A stretch of DNA of 64,000 nt from Pseudomonadota bacterium (GCA_018262505.1 JAGSYV010000004.1:1-64000), one strand, 5' to 3'. Shown: positions 27,500 to 37,483, counted from the stretch's first letter. Notes: generated by a model not told the origin, from the sequence alone. Made by a program: numbers and translations.

Positions 27500-30400
27500 C
27501 AGCGCACCCCGTTCTTGATAAGGCAATCGGCGAATTCGGCCGCCACGGCCGCGTCGGCGTCGATCTCGTCGAGCAACTGACGGGCGGTCACCTTGCGCGT
27601 TGTGCCGTCTGGCGCGTCGAGTTCCAGTTCAAGGTCGCCAACCTCGTCGACCAGGCGCCGGAGATCTTCCTGCGCGGCGCGGCCGGCCTCGACCTGTTCG
27701 GTAAGGTGCGGAGAAACCTCGCGCCGGGCGAGCGCGGTTTCTTCTTGCGAAGGAGTTGACTTTCTGGACTTTTCTGGTCCAGTGCTTACATCAACCTCGT
27801 GAGAGGCATTCCCCATGTCATCAGTGACGTTCTGCAACTGGGACCGGCGGCCGGCAGTGCTGCTGAAACCGTCATATGAGGCCTTCGCCGTTCTTGCCCC
27901 CGGTAAGGATTGGTCAAAAGTCGACGAGGCGGACGTGTTCCACACCGCTGGCGTTTTGCCGGAAGAGCGCTGGCGTGAGGTGTTCGAGCCGAAGTTCGGA
28001 CCGCTCGACACGTCAAGGTTTGTCCAGTCAGAGCCTGCCTCGCGCGCCGCTGCCGAATAAAGCCTATCCATCTTGTCTTCGAGCGCGAGGCGCTCGACCG
28101 CGTCTTCGGACAGTCGCCAGCGTTCGTAGAGTTCATGGCCGCCGGCCTTTTTCGCCGAGAGCATGTGCGGCTCCCAAAGCTGGACTTCGCCCACAGTGCC
28201 ATCCGGAAAACGCACCAGCACCTTGCGGTCAACATAGCCGCCGCTGGCAACTGCCCAACCTTCGTCCAGCACCTCAAAGCGTCGCGCGAGCTCCTCGACA
28301 ACCAAGTCGGCTTTAGCGGGTGTGTCGACGACAAAGCCACCTCGCACGACATCGGTAAGCTCGGCCGTAGATTGATAGCCCTTGCGGGTCATCTTCTGCT
28401 CAGCCGTCGCGCGATCCTTGATCTTTGCGGCCTTGTATTCGACGCCCACCGCATTGGCGATTTCCTGACCGGCTGCGCTGAGCTCCTCCTGTCGCATCGG
28501 CGCGACAGCGTAGAGCGCATCCATATCCCGCTCCGGCACGCCCTCGAAGAAAGCGGCTTCGCCAGGGGCGCGGCCGGGAGACCGAACAGGAATAACGGCA
28601 ATGTCTTCGATGTCGGCGCCTGCGATCTTCGCTGCTGCGAAAGCCGCCCTCGGCGTCACCTCGAAGCCAAAGAGATCGGGACCATCGCCCGCCCGGAGCG
28701 ATGCGCGGAACAGGCTCTGGAGCCGCTCGGCGACTTTCTCTCGGCCGGCCGCAACCGTCAGGCCATCGTCATGGAAGAACAGCCGGACTGCATCGGCGAC
28801 GCTCTCGCGCACGTCCCCGTGCTCAATGTCGGCCTGGTCGAGAAGAGCGGCAACCGGCTCGCCGGTTTTCCGCGCGCGCTCGACCAGGCGATAGGCTTCC
28901 ACCACGTCGCGGCCGGGATCGTCGAAGGAGAGGCGCCCATCGATGGCGGCCTGACGCACGCGGGCCGCAAGCGGCGCCGTGTCGCTCATGGCGCCAATGA
29001 TTGCTTTCGACGTCGGGTCGATCGTCTCGTAAAGGCTCTTCACCACGTCGGGCGCATCGAAGCCGCGCTGCACCAGGGCGGCCGTCAGGCGATCGGCTCC
29101 CGCCTGCGACAGATAGCCATCGGCCGTCACCAGATCGCCCATCTCTTCCGGTGTCGCCATGCGCTGAAGCGCCTTGCGGGCAAAGGCGGCGTTGCGTGCC
29201 TGGCCGGCTTCGCCACCAGCGAAGGCGTCGAGCACCTCGGGCGACAACACCTTGGCGTCAACGGCCGCGCGCTCGGACGCTGAAAGCCGCGCCGTTGCCG
29301 TGCGGTTCGCCTCGACGGTGAAAGCCTGCCGCTCGGCAGGCGATAGCTCAGTCTCACGGACGCGCACTAGGACCGGCTGTTTCATGTCCTTGGCCTGGCC
29401 GAAGCCAGCGTCGATCAGTTCCTTTCGATAGGCCTCGGCCCGATCTGGCACCCGCGCGAACGCCTCACGGATGCCAAGCACCCGACCGTTACCGCTTTCG
29501 ACAACGGCATCAGGGCCGACGACCGGCGCGCCCTCGCGCGCGGTCGGCGCGTCCATCAGAAGACGCGGATTGAGGTTGGCGGAGATCTCGGCGATCTGCG
29601 CCTGGCTCGCCGGCCGCGAGCGGTCGCGCGGTTGAAGCTCGGGCGGGAATAGTGGGTTGGCGGTGCCCGAAGTGTCGTGGCTGGTGATGAGCTTGTCCGC
29701 CTCGATCACCTGCCAGCGCGTCTTGAGGCTCTGGCCGTCACCCCAGACGATTTCGCCGCCCCGGAGATTCGGCAAGTCAGCGACCGACGAAAGCGGCTGG
29801 CCGCTGTCGATCGCCGCCCGTGCCATCGCCTCGCCATCGAGGGCGGCGACCGCCGATCGCGCGTCGGGCATACCGGCCGCCGGTAGGTCGCGCGCTTCCT
29901 GGAAGCGAGCAACGGCGGCGACGTCTTGAGGCGACAGGTCTGGCTTCGGGGTGGCCGGCGCTTGCGGTGTTTCCGCGCGGGCTTCGAAGCGATGCCGAAG
30001 CCCGCCGGCCGCGCCACCGATCAGGCCGGCAAGACCGATCGAAAATGCGGCGTCGCCAAGCGAATATTCGCCGCCAAGCTCGGCGCGGTCATGCTGAAGG
30101 ATGCCCTGCTCAAGGGCTTCCGTGCCGGCGTTGATCGCCGCTTCACGGCCGACACTGGCCACCAGGCCGACGCCCTTGACGGTCGGGATCGCCATGGATG
30201 CAACGTTGATCGGGTCGGCGACGTTGGCGGCAAGCCAACCAGACCAGGCCAACGCGTTGGCACTCAGGCCGTAAGTCCGCGAAGAGGCGTCGGACAGGCG
30301 ACGCTCATGGTCTCTCCAGAGTTCGGATGCGCGGGCGCCGACATCGATGTGGGGTTCGATCGCCTTTCGCTGATCTTCCGGCAGTGTAGCAATGGCGCGG

Positions 30401-30693
30401 GCAAGTTTGGTCGTCGTAGCCACGTCCATCTCACCAGGACGCCAGAGACCGGATGCGTCGCTCCCCATTGTCTGCGCGGCCCAACCGAGCAACTCTCGGC
30501 CGGTTGCCTTGCGGAAGGCCGACGTCAGCTCGTTCGCGGCCGTATCCTTGAAGCCGGCGTAAGTGGTCGCCCAATCGACCGTGCTCCAGCCGGCGCCGAC
30601 AAAAGCATCCCAGCCGGTCAGCGGGGCTTCGGCCGGCCGTACGGCGTCGCGGCGGGCGATGGTCTCGGACCAAGCTGCATCCCAGGAGGTCAT
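27499..30693 (-). CDS. Polyvalent virion protein with ParB-like and RelA/SpoT-like domains
   Basis: A 1064-residue protein. Residues about 355-480 match the DdrB-type ParB-like domain (QAQIAEISANLNPRLL, then VVESGNGRVLGIREAF and VRVRETELSPAERQAF). Residues about 740-865 have the order of conserved elements of a RelA/SpoT nucleotidyltransferase fold: KIKDRATAEQKM, LTDVVRGGFVVDTP, GYVDRKVLVRFPDGTVGEVQL and GGHELYERWR. The N-terminal 230 residues are helical and hydrophobic around residue 150-230. Such multi-domain 'polyvalent' proteins enter the cell with phage DNA and act on host defences or metabolism. Whether the domain is catalytic is unknown. It is in the ejection-protein cluster, overlapping both neighbours by 1-4 bp. 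Confidence 0.7.
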   Translation of the reverse strand: MTSWDAAWSETIARRDAVRPAEAPLTGWDAFVGAGWSTVDWATTYAGFKDTAANELTSAFRKATGRELLGWAAQTMGSDASGLWRPGEMDVATTTKLARAIATLPEDQRKAIEPHIDVGARASELWRDHERRLSDASSRTYGLSANALAWSGWLAANVADPINVASMAIPTVKGVGLVASVGREAAINAGTEALEQGILQHDRAELGGEYSLGDAAFSIGLAGLIGGAAGGLRHRFEARAETPQAPATPKPDLSPQDVAAVARFQEARDLPAAGMPDARSAVAALDGEAMARAAIDSGQPLSSVADLPNLRGGEIVWGDGQSLKTRWQVIEADKLITSHDTSGTANPLFPPELQPRDRSRPASQAQIAEISANLNPRLLMDAPTAREGAPVVGPDAVVESGNGRVLGIREAFARVPDRAEAYRKELIDAGFGQAKDMKQPVLVRVRETELSPAERQAFTVEANRTATARLSASERAAVDAKVLSPEVLDAFAGGEAGQARNAAFARKALQRMATPEEMGDLVTADGYLSQAGADRLTAALVQRGFDAPDVVKSLYETIDPTSKAIIGAMSDTAPLAARVRQAAIDGRLSFDDPGRDVVEAYRLVERARKTGEPVAALLDQADIEHGDVRESVADAVRLFFHDDGLTVAAGREKVAERLQSLFRASLRAGDGPDLFGFEVTPRAAFAAAKIAGADIEDIAVIPVRSPGRAPGEAAFFEGVPERDMDALYAVAPMRQEELSAAGQEIANAVGVEYKAAKIKDRATAEQKMTRKGYQSTAELTDVVRGGFVVDTPAKADLVVEELARRFEVLDEGWAVASGGYVDRKVLVRFPDGTVGEVQLWEPHMLSAKKAGGHELYERWRLSEDAVERLALEDKMDRLYSAAAREAGSDWTNLDVSSGPNFGSNTSRQRSSGKTPAVWNTSASSTFDQSLPGARTAKASYDGFSSTAGRRSQLQNVTDDMGNASHEVDVSTGPEKSRKSTPSQEETALARREVSPHLTEQVEAGRAAQEDLRRLVDEVGDLELELDAPDGTTRKVTARQLLDEIDADAAVAAEFADCLIKNGVR

Positions 30694-33422
30694 TGGCTGC
30701 CAAGCCCCCGTCGCTGGAGCGGAGGAAGATCGGAAGGCGTTACCGGCGGGGGCTGGTTGCCGAGACCACCCGGTGCGCTTCGAACGAAACGCCCCCGCAA
30801 ATCATTGAGCGCGGAGAAATCCAGCACGAGTGACCCACCGCTCCGCAGCGCGGTCGTCACTGGCCTGAGTTCGCCGCCTTGCGGCAGATAGACGCCGTAG
30901 ACCGCACCGCCGAGCGACGTCGGTCGCAACACGGCATGATGGCGAAGAAACGCTGCGTCGTGGCGGTAACCACCAACGGCGAAGGCACCGCCGGCCGCCT
31001 TCAGGTCATCGTCGGTCAGGCTGTCGAACAGACCGGAGAAGCGCGAAACCGTCATGCCCTGTGGCGCCGGCACGTCGGCGCCGTTGATCCGGGTGAAACT
31101 GCCCGTCACCTTCTCGACGGCGGCCTGATAGGCGTCGGCGTCATGCTCGCCGAACAACGTCTCGCCCACCGCGCGATCGGCGACATAAACAGCCGTCGCC
31201 GCGTCGGCGATCGTCGCCTGTACGGTCGGCGGATAGGTGTCCGGTGCAAGGCGGCCAAGCGTGTCGGCGAGACCCTCCTTGATCGTGTCGGCCTTGGCTT
31301 TGACGTCCGGTAGCGCCATCAGCTCCTGGCCGCGGAAAATCTGCTCGGCGATCGCCGGCCGATCTTTGCCGACCAGGCCGGCGACAATCATCATGTGCGC
31401 CTCGGCGCCATTCGCCATTTGCTCGACGGCGCCGGTGAAAGCGCGGTCATCCATCGCGCGGGCCATGCCGGTCACAAATTCGGCCTTGCCGCCATTGCCG
31501 AGCTTCGACCAGTGATCTTTCACGGCTCCAAGCTCGGCCGCCTGGAACGGCTTCACCGGTGCGCCAAGGTAGGACGCGGCGAGGCCCGCCTGTTCACCTC
31601 GACGGGCGAAGGCCGTCTGGAACTGTGGCGACGACGGCGCGGCATCATAGGCAAGCGGCGTGGTCGCGACGCGCCCGGCGCGCACGGCCACCGATACCGG
31701 ATCACTGTCGCGCTTCTGGTTGATCTCCGACGACACGGCCCGCATGGCATCGAGCCGCATCTGCTCAACCGGCATCACCACCGGTGCCGCCGCAAGTCGC
31801 CCCTCCTCGGCCGATAGCGCCTGTTCGAGATCGCTCGGCGGCATCCGCCAGGCGCCCGCCACGAAGGGCGCGATCTGCTCGGCGCGGGCAAGCTCGCGGA
31901 GCTTCAAGGCGCTTGAGCTATCACCGGCTGCGGCGGCCGTCGCCAGTGTCTGCTTGGTGGAGGCGATCAACGCCGGGTCGGCGGCATAGCCAGAGCCAAA
32001 GAGCTTGGTGATATCGCCGGCGTCGTCGCGGGAAATGGCTGCGAGGTCGAGCAGCGCCTTCCGTTCATCGGCCTTGTCGGACTTCAGCTTGTCGAACCAA
32101 GCACTTTCAGCGCGGAAACGTCCCGTCGCCGATAGGGTCGAGCCCATGGGCTGCCCCAAGCGACCGAAGACGCTGCGGACATAATCCGCCGTCTCGCTGA
32201 CCGGAATGACGGACGCGAATTCCTCGGCGGTGAACGCCGGCCCAAAGCGGCGCACCGCTTCGTCACGCCAGGCCGTCGCACGAGGGAGCTTGTCGTTGCC
32301 GGGCCCGGCGTTATAGGCCGCGAGCGCGACGGCCACGTTACCGTCGTAGCGATCGAGCAGCCCCTGAAAATAGGTGAGCCCGATCCGCCGATTAAGGTCG
32401 GGATCACTGAGAAGGCGCGCCTTCAGCCCTTGATCGTCGAGACCGGCGATATCATCGAGCCCCATCTGCCGGGCAACGCCGCGCGCCGTATCGGGCATGA
32501 GTTGAGCGACGCCAAGCGCACCCATGGGGCTTTCAGCGCTTGCCTTACCGCCGCTTTCTTGTGGGATCACGCCACGGTCGAAAATCCAGGTCGCGGTGCC
32601 GCCATCGCGCACCCGGCCAATCGCGCCCAAACTCGACCGATCGTCGCCTGCACGAATGCCGGCGAGCGTCTGTTCCTCAAGCGCCGCATCGGCGCTCGAA
32701 AGGTAGCGCTGCCGGTCGAATGGATCGAGCGCACCAAAGTTGGCCGGATCGGACAGGAGGGCCTTGGCTCTATTCGGATCGGTGCGGATCAACTCCAGCA
32801 CCGCGCCCTGTTCGGTCGTGGCGCGGAAGGTGAGCTTGCGCTGTTGGGCCTGGACGGGCGTCAACAGGCCGGTGTTGGCGAGCCCATCAATGGCCTTGTC
32901 GCGATCGCCCATGATCGCCTGGCGTTCGGCATCGGAGCCTGCGGCGCCATAGCGGCGGAAATAGCTCTGGTCGGCAACGTCGAGGTTGGCGACCGCTGTC
33001 GAGGCTTCATTGCTGCGGGCAGAGCCATGCACCGCGCCACGGGCGGCGATCGACTGCCGCTCGAAATCAAAGCCCAGCGCTTCCCGCTCGCGCGGGTCGC
33101 TGACCATGTCGAGCGCTTCCTGTCGGAGCTGTGCCTCGGCGCTGGCAAATTCGCCGGGAGCGTTCTTGAAATCGGGGCTCTCGGTCCATTTGGTCTGAAG
33201 CTCGTCGAGCCCCTTCAGATAATGCGCCCGAGCGCCGATGCCTTCCGAGCCGTCGCGAAGCTGCTTGTTATAGTCGGCCACGCGGCCGACTGCCTCGCCC
33301 AAGCCGAAAACAGCCTGTCCCAACGAACCAAGGCCCCGCCCGATAGCATCGGCCGGCTGAATGGTTGGCATCTGACCCGGGCCGGGCGGGGCGACTTGCG
33401 ACTGGTAGACGGGTGCCGGCAT
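30690..33422 (-). CDS. Internal virion protein with lytic transglycosylase domain
   Basis: A 910-residue ejection protein. A soluble lytic transglycosylase domain sits at about residues 278-390: RGVIPQESGGKAS with catalytic Glu289, MGALGVAQLMPDTARG, and GNVAVALAAYNAGPG. It would locally open peptidoglycan for genome entry, as T7 gp16 does. The rest is helical. The N-terminal VYQSQVAPPGPGQMPTIQ region is Pro/Gln-rich. Stop overlaps the next gene by 4 bp. Confidence 0.85.
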   Translation of the reverse strand: MPAPVYQSQVAPPGPGQMPTIQPADAIGRGLGSLGQAVFGLGEAVGRVADYNKQLRDGSEGIGARAHYLKGLDELQTKWTESPDFKNAPGEFASAEAQLRQEALDMVSDPREREALGFDFERQSIAARGAVHGSARSNEASTAVANLDVADQSYFRRYGAAGSDAERQAIMGDRDKAIDGLANTGLLTPVQAQQRKLTFRATTEQGAVLELIRTDPNRAKALLSDPANFGALDPFDRQRYLSSADAALEEQTLAGIRAGDDRSSLGAIGRVRDGGTATWIFDRGVIPQESGGKASAESPMGALGVAQLMPDTARGVARQMGLDDIAGLDDQGLKARLLSDPDLNRRIGLTYFQGLLDRYDGNVAVALAAYNAGPGNDKLPRATAWRDEAVRRFGPAFTAEEFASVIPVSETADYVRSVFGRLGQPMGSTLSATGRFRAESAWFDKLKSDKADERKALLDLAAISRDDAGDITKLFGSGYAADPALIASTKQTLATAAAAGDSSSALKLRELARAEQIAPFVAGAWRMPPSDLEQALSAEEGRLAAAPVVMPVEQMRLDAMRAVSSEINQKRDSDPVSVAVRAGRVATTPLAYDAAPSSPQFQTAFARRGEQAGLAASYLGAPVKPFQAAELGAVKDHWSKLGNGGKAEFVTGMARAMDDRAFTGAVEQMANGAEAHMMIVAGLVGKDRPAIAEQIFRGQELMALPDVKAKADTIKEGLADTLGRLAPDTYPPTVQATIADAATAVYVADRAVGETLFGEHDADAYQAAVEKVTGSFTRINGADVPAPQGMTVSRFSGLFDSLTDDDLKAAGGAFAVGGYRHDAAFLRHHAVLRPTSLGGAVYGVYLPQGGELRPVTTALRSGGSLVLDFSALNDLRGRFVRSAPGGLGNQPPPVTPSDLPPLQRRGLGSQ

Positions 33423-33423
33423 A

Positions 33424-33987
33424 TCACGTAATCCCGAAAGGACTGCTGGTGTCGAAATAGCCGTCGCCGTAAGCCGCGCCTGGCAGTCTCATCGCACCGC
33501 CGGTCGCCTTGCCGGCGGACGGCGTCGCATGCAGGGATTGCCACTGAAACGCCTGGGTGCCGGCGTTGAGCATGGTGGTCGCAGCGCCGAAGATGCCGGA
33601 AAACATCGCTTGCTTGGCTTGGCGTTTGTAGTTGGCCTCTTCGACGCGGTAACCGGTCGCATCGCGTACGGCGCCGTAGCGGGTCAAGAGCGCGTCGACC
33701 TCACCGGCGGCGGCAGAATTGGCGGCGAGCACCACCGGCGAGCCCACGGTGGGGTCAAGACCACTCGACGCGAAATAGCTCTGCTGTCCACCGAGTACGC
33801 CCGCAACGTCGCGGCGGATTTCCTGTTCCTTGTAAGCGCCCTGCGCCAACGCCAAGTCGGAGTTCTGCCGCGCCATTTGCGCCTGCACCTTGGCCGCCTT
33901 GGACTGCTCGACGCCGGTCATGATCTGGCCGGCGCCGGAGAGAACACCGCCGCCGATCATCAGGGCGGTAACGGGATCGACGCACAT
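33424..33987 (-). CDS. Internal virion protein (T7 gp14-like)
   Basis: A 187-residue protein opening MCVDPVTALMIGGGVLSGAG with an N-terminal hydrophobic helix, then a long helical region rich in Gln, Ala and Lys (SKAAKVQAQMARQNSDLALAQ) and a Gly-rich tail. Small ejection proteins with this start and position (between tail nozzle and large ejection proteins) are common in T7-like and BPP-1-like podoviruses. ATGA overlap with the nozzle gene. Confidence 0.7.
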   Translation of the reverse strand: MCVDPVTALMIGGGVLSGAGQIMTGVEQSKAAKVQAQMARQNSDLALAQGAYKEQEIRRDVAGVLGGQQSYFASSGLDPTVGSPVVLAANSAAAGEVDALLTRYGAVRDATGYRVEEANYKRQAKQAMFSGIFGAATTMLNAGTQAFQWQSLHATPSAGKATGGAMRLPGAAYGDGYFDTSSPFGIT

Positions 33988-36182
33988 CAGCCGCCCTCCA
34001 TGTGAACCGTGAGGTCAGGCGAAAGACCAATCAGGGTGAACGGCAGGCAGCCGTCGCAAGTCAGCTCGATCGCCAGTTCCTCGCCCTCGGGCGCCTCGGC
34101 GGTCACCCAGACGCCACCGGTCTTGAGCGCCACGGATTTGTTCGGCTCGCCTGCCCAAGGAACAGTGATCGGCTCGGCCGGCCCGCCGTTGATCGACACG
34201 GCGCCGCCTGCGCTCTCGTACATCTCGACGTAGACGTGGGCCGCCTGCTTGCTCTCGCCCTTGGTGCTGCCCCGCTGGGTCATCATCTCGAAAGGTAGCG
34301 TCTTCGCCCTTGCGACGATTGGCAGACCAACAACGACATGCGAGGCGGGCCGCGTCAGTGCGATCTTGCCGCCGGCCACGGTCGGCCGTTCCTTGCGTTC
34401 ACCGCCGTCCGCGAACACAACAACCGCCTGTCCTTCCAGGTGGTCGAGGCCGGAAAGCTCGGTCACCGGCGCGCCCTGATACTCCAGGCCGCTATCGACG
34501 AACCAGGCACCGGCGGCCCTGAGATCGTCGGGGTCCTCGGCGTCGAAGAAGATTTGCAGGATTTCCAGATAGCGCCGCGTCGCGCCCGCGATCTGACGGC
34601 GGACGATGAACCACAGCTCATGCACCGTCGTGTCGGCCGACCGGATGGCCGCCATATCCTCGACGAAGCCGCCCGCGAATATCTGCCGCTGCCAGCCAAC
34701 CACCTTTTCGCTCGGCATCCAGGTCAAGGTGCCGAGCGTGCCATTGGCAAGCCGCACCCAGACGGTGCGATGCGGGTCGCGCTGATAGGCAAAGCCCTCG
34801 GCGCCGGGCTTGAGGATATGGCCGGCGTAGACGGAGGGCTCGACCGTGTTGAGCTTTTCCGTCAACCGGTCGAGTTCGGTGAAGTGTATCCGCCGCCGGC
34901 TCGATCCGATGAACAGCACGCCGCCGTCGACCATCAGCGGGACGTGCCAGGCCGAGCCCTCCGAACCATCAGGCAACGCGCGAATCTTGCTCTGGTCGCT
35001 CAAGGGATCGGTCGACGACGAGCCGCGTATCTGCCACTCGCCGTCCGCCGTTCCGGCCACGACGCCACCGGCCGGCACCGCCCACTGAATGTCGACGAGG
35101 GAGCCGTCGGGCGAGGCGAGCCGACCGGACAGGGAAGACGCGGCCGTGTCGTCGATCTGGAACGAGAAATAGTCGCCGGCATAGGTCAGCCACCACTCAT
35201 CGCCGCGCGACCAGAACAGCCGCTGATCGACCTTGCGGATGCTGTCGGGCCATCCACGCACATCCGACCAGGCCGCCTCGAACCAGCGATAGGTTGGCGA
35301 GGTGAAAAGACTGTCCGGAACAGGGGAATAGGCCGTCACCTTGGCAACGGTCTCCGAGACCACCTCGGTAATCCGGACGTGGCATTGACCGTTGTGGAGA
35401 TATCTCCAGCGCGCCTTGCCATTGCCGGACGTCACCTCCCCCTCGGTGTGGGTCGGCGCATTGGCGCCAGAGTTCACCGGGCCATTGACGCACATGTAGA
35501 CATAGCCACCGAAGCGACGTTGAGCACCGGTCGGCACGTTTTCTTCCAACGCCAACCAGGTCGGCACGCTATCGAGGGTCGGCTCGTCGATCCGCCAGAG
35601 CGAGCCGACGTGTCCAGCCTTGAAGGTCGCTTTGCTCGCCGTGACGGTGAAGGACGAGTCTGCCCGCGCGGAACAAGCGAGGGTCCATGCCTTGTCGATG
35701 TTCTGAAGCCGATAGGGGCCATAGCTCTGTTCGTAGCCCGCAAGGCTCCAGTCGGTGGGACCGTTGCGGACAATCTGCCGGGGCGACAATCCCTTGCAGC
35801 CAAGAAACACCACATCGACGCTTTGCGCGTAGCGGATGTTTGCAAGATCGGCCTCACCGTAGGGAAAGCCGGCCAGCGTGTACGGCGCGCCATCGGCAAG
35901 CAGATAGCCGGTCAACCTGGCAACCCGCATCGTCCCGGCGTTGATGACAAGCACGGCCTGGTCGTCGTTGCCGGCCTTGAACGGGATGAGCAAGCCCTTC
36001 TGGCTCTGGTCGATCAGGGCCTCGGCGAAGCGCGTTCCCGGCCGGCGGGTGATGCCGCGTTGGGCGACGCCGACGAAGTTTTCGATGCGGGCAAGACCCG
36101 TCTGCGATTTGTCGAGATCGTAGGCGGCCCGTAGTAGCGGCGTGATCTCGCCACCGGCGAAAGAGATCTTGTCGACGATCAT
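33987..36182 (-). CDS. Tail nozzle protein (T7 gp12 / tail tubular protein B-like)
   Basis: A 731-residue protein. The opening KISFAGGEITPLLRAAYDLDKSQTGLARIENFVGVAQRG and the TRRPGTRFAEAL segment are typical of podovirus tail nozzle proteins, as are VDQRLFWSRGDEWWLTYAGDYFSF and the large beta-rich body. It closes the short tail tube. The ATG at 36182 overlaps the gp11-like gene stop (ATGA); a longer frame to 36323 only reads through that gene. Confidence 0.83.
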   Translation of the reverse strand: MIVDKISFAGGEITPLLRAAYDLDKSQTGLARIENFVGVAQRGITRRPGTRFAEALIDQSQKGLLIPFKAGNDDQAVLVINAGTMRVARLTGYLLADGAPYTLAGFPYGEADLANIRYAQSVDVVFLGCKGLSPRQIVRNGPTDWSLAGYEQSYGPYRLQNIDKAWTLACSARADSSFTVTASKATFKAGHVGSLWRIDEPTLDSVPTWLALEENVPTGAQRRFGGYVYMCVNGPVNSGANAPTHTEGEVTSGNGKARWRYLHNGQCHVRITEVVSETVAKVTAYSPVPDSLFTSPTYRWFEAAWSDVRGWPDSIRKVDQRLFWSRGDEWWLTYAGDYFSFQIDDTAASSLSGRLASPDGSLVDIQWAVPAGGVVAGTADGEWQIRGSSSTDPLSDQSKIRALPDGSEGSAWHVPLMVDGGVLFIGSSRRRIHFTELDRLTEKLNTVEPSVYAGHILKPGAEGFAYQRDPHRTVWVRLANGTLGTLTWMPSEKVVGWQRQIFAGGFVEDMAAIRSADTTVHELWFIVRRQIAGATRRYLEILQIFFDAEDPDDLRAAGAWFVDSGLEYQGAPVTELSGLDHLEGQAVVVFADGGERKERPTVAGGKIALTRPASHVVVGLPIVARAKTLPFEMMTQRGSTKGESKQAAHVYVEMYESAGGAVSINGGPAEPITVPWAGEPNKSVALKTGGVWVTAEAPEGEELAIELTCDGCLPFTLIGLSPDLTVHMEGG

Positions 36183-36787
36183 CGACGCCTCGCGGAAATC
36201 CAGGAGGTGGTGCGGCTGACCTGGGAGGTGGAGCGCTCGCGGGCGTCGTTGCGCTTGGCTTCCGGAAGCATTTCGCCGGCCACCTGGTGCGCGCGGTTGG
36301 CGGCCGTGCTCGACCGGGTGCATTGCGGTGCGCAGGCCTCGGCGAGTTGCTGCACAAAGATAAGTGTGAATTCAGCATTCCAGCGAATTGGCTCGGTCAC
36401 CCGTCGCGTGAATAGAACGAGCGGCGCCTCGGCAACCGTGTCGAGGTAGCGGACGAGTGGAGCGTCGGCGGAGCCAGCCGCAGAGACTGCCCACTCGTCC
36501 GCTTCGAGCCCGAGAACCGAACGGACGGCGAGGCAGTCTTCCGGCAGCAGATAGCGGCGGGTGAAAGGCTGTTCCGGCGCCTCTGGCGATGCCGCGAGCG
36601 TCGCTTGCGCCGAAGCGAAATTCCAATCGGTCTTCTTGAGCAAGGCATCCCGGAGCGTTCCGAAATGCCGCTTCACTACCCTCGCCGCCGTTCGCGCCTC
36701 GTCGAAGGAACTGAGCGCTGTCACCCCGATCAGGGACAACGCCGCATTGGCTGCATCGAGCTCGGTCGCGATCGGCGGCAGGGCCAT
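36179..36787 (-). CDS. Tail tube/adaptor protein (T7 gp11-like)
   Basis: A 202-residue protein: AANAALSLIGVTALSSFDEA at the N-terminus, RDALLKKTDWNFASAQATLA, then RRYLLPEDCLAVRSVLG, the set of motifs in gp11-type adaptor proteins that link portal to nozzle. The Arg-rich, disordered C-terminus (NDARERSTSQVSRTTSWISARRR) is unusual but overlaps the next gene by 4 bp as expected. Confidence 0.8.
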   Translation of the reverse strand: MALPPIATELDAANAALSLIGVTALSSFDEARTAARVVKRHFGTLRDALLKKTDWNFASAQATLAASPEAPEQPFTRRYLLPEDCLAVRSVLGLEADEWAVSAAGSADAPLVRYLDTVAEAPLVLFTRRVTEPIRWNAEFTLIFVQQLAEACAPQCTRSSTAANRAHQVAGEMLPEAKRNDARERSTSQVSRTTSWISARRR

Positions 36788-36790
36788 GGC

Positions 36791-36994
36791 TTAGGCGTCC
36801 TTCGCGGTTGCCGCCTCAACGGCGGCCGCCAGTTCGGCAACGAGGCCGGCAAGGTCGCGGATGGTGTCGGAACCAGCCGCGAAGGGATTGGCGTCGAGTC
36901 GATCGAGGATCAGCGCGGCACGGCCGGAAACCGTTGTCGGGGCTTCCGGCTCGGCGGCGGGAGCGTCGGTTGCGGCTTGGGTCTTGTCTGTCAT
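36791..36994 (-). CDS. Small phage structural-region protein
   Basis: A 67-residue acidic, Ala-rich protein with a disordered N-terminus (TDKTQAATDAPAAEPEAPTT) and a C-terminal amphipathic helix (IRDLAGLVAELAAAVEAAT). No family recognised. It is 3 bp upstream of the gp11-like gene in the head-tail operon and could be a minor head or tail-assembly factor. Confidence 0.55.
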   Translation of the reverse strand: MTDKTQAATDAPAAEPEAPTTVSGRAALILDRLDANPFAAGSDTIRDLAGLVAELAAAVEAATAKDA

Positions 36995-37003
36995 GGTCGC
37001 CCC

Positions 37004-37483
37004 TCAACGCAGATCGACGAAGGGCAACGCGAAATGCACCGTGCCGGCGCCGGTCACTGCCGTGTTGCAGGTGAAAACGAGATCGAGTTCGCGCGCCGGG
37101 TCAGTGGCGTAGCCGGCGAGCTGCCAGACACGTTTGGCAAGATCGGCCGCCGCGACCGACATCAGCGGGTTTTTGGTGGCCGCCGCGTTGAACGCCTGCG
37201 CGTTGATCAGTGCGTTCGCTGCGTTGGCGCCGGGCGCCGAGTCGAAGCCGATCGAACCGCTTGTGAGACCGGCAAGCGCCTCATGGGTAACGAGGCCGAT
37301 CGGCAGCAAGATCGCCGACGAAGCGATCTTGCCGAGAAACACCTTGCTCGCCGCGTCATCGCCGACGGCAAGCTGGAAAGAGCCGGTGATGATGCGCATG
37401 GGATTGCCGCGATAGATCGCCAGCGGCTGCTTGAAAGTGCTCGGGTCGGGATAGCCCTGAGCATACTTGACGTTGACGGACAT
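37004..37483 (-). CDS. Phage structural protein (putative head decoration or fibre)
   Basis: A 159-residue protein beginning NVKYAQGYPDPSTFKQPLAIYRG, with alternating hydrophobic strands and an Ala/Asn-rich centre (GANAANALINAQAFNAAATKNP). It sits 67 bp after the capsid gene and resembles small beta-rich proteins that follow the coat gene in BPP-1-like podoviruses. Exact role not established. Confidence 0.5.
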   Translation of the reverse strand: MSVNVKYAQGYPDPSTFKQPLAIYRGNPMRIITGSFQLAVGDDAASKVFLGKIASSAILLPIGLVTHEALAGLTSGSIGFDSAPGANAANALINAQAFNAAATKNPLMSVAAADLAKRVWQLAGYATDPARELDLVFTCNTAVTGAGTVHFALPFVDLR

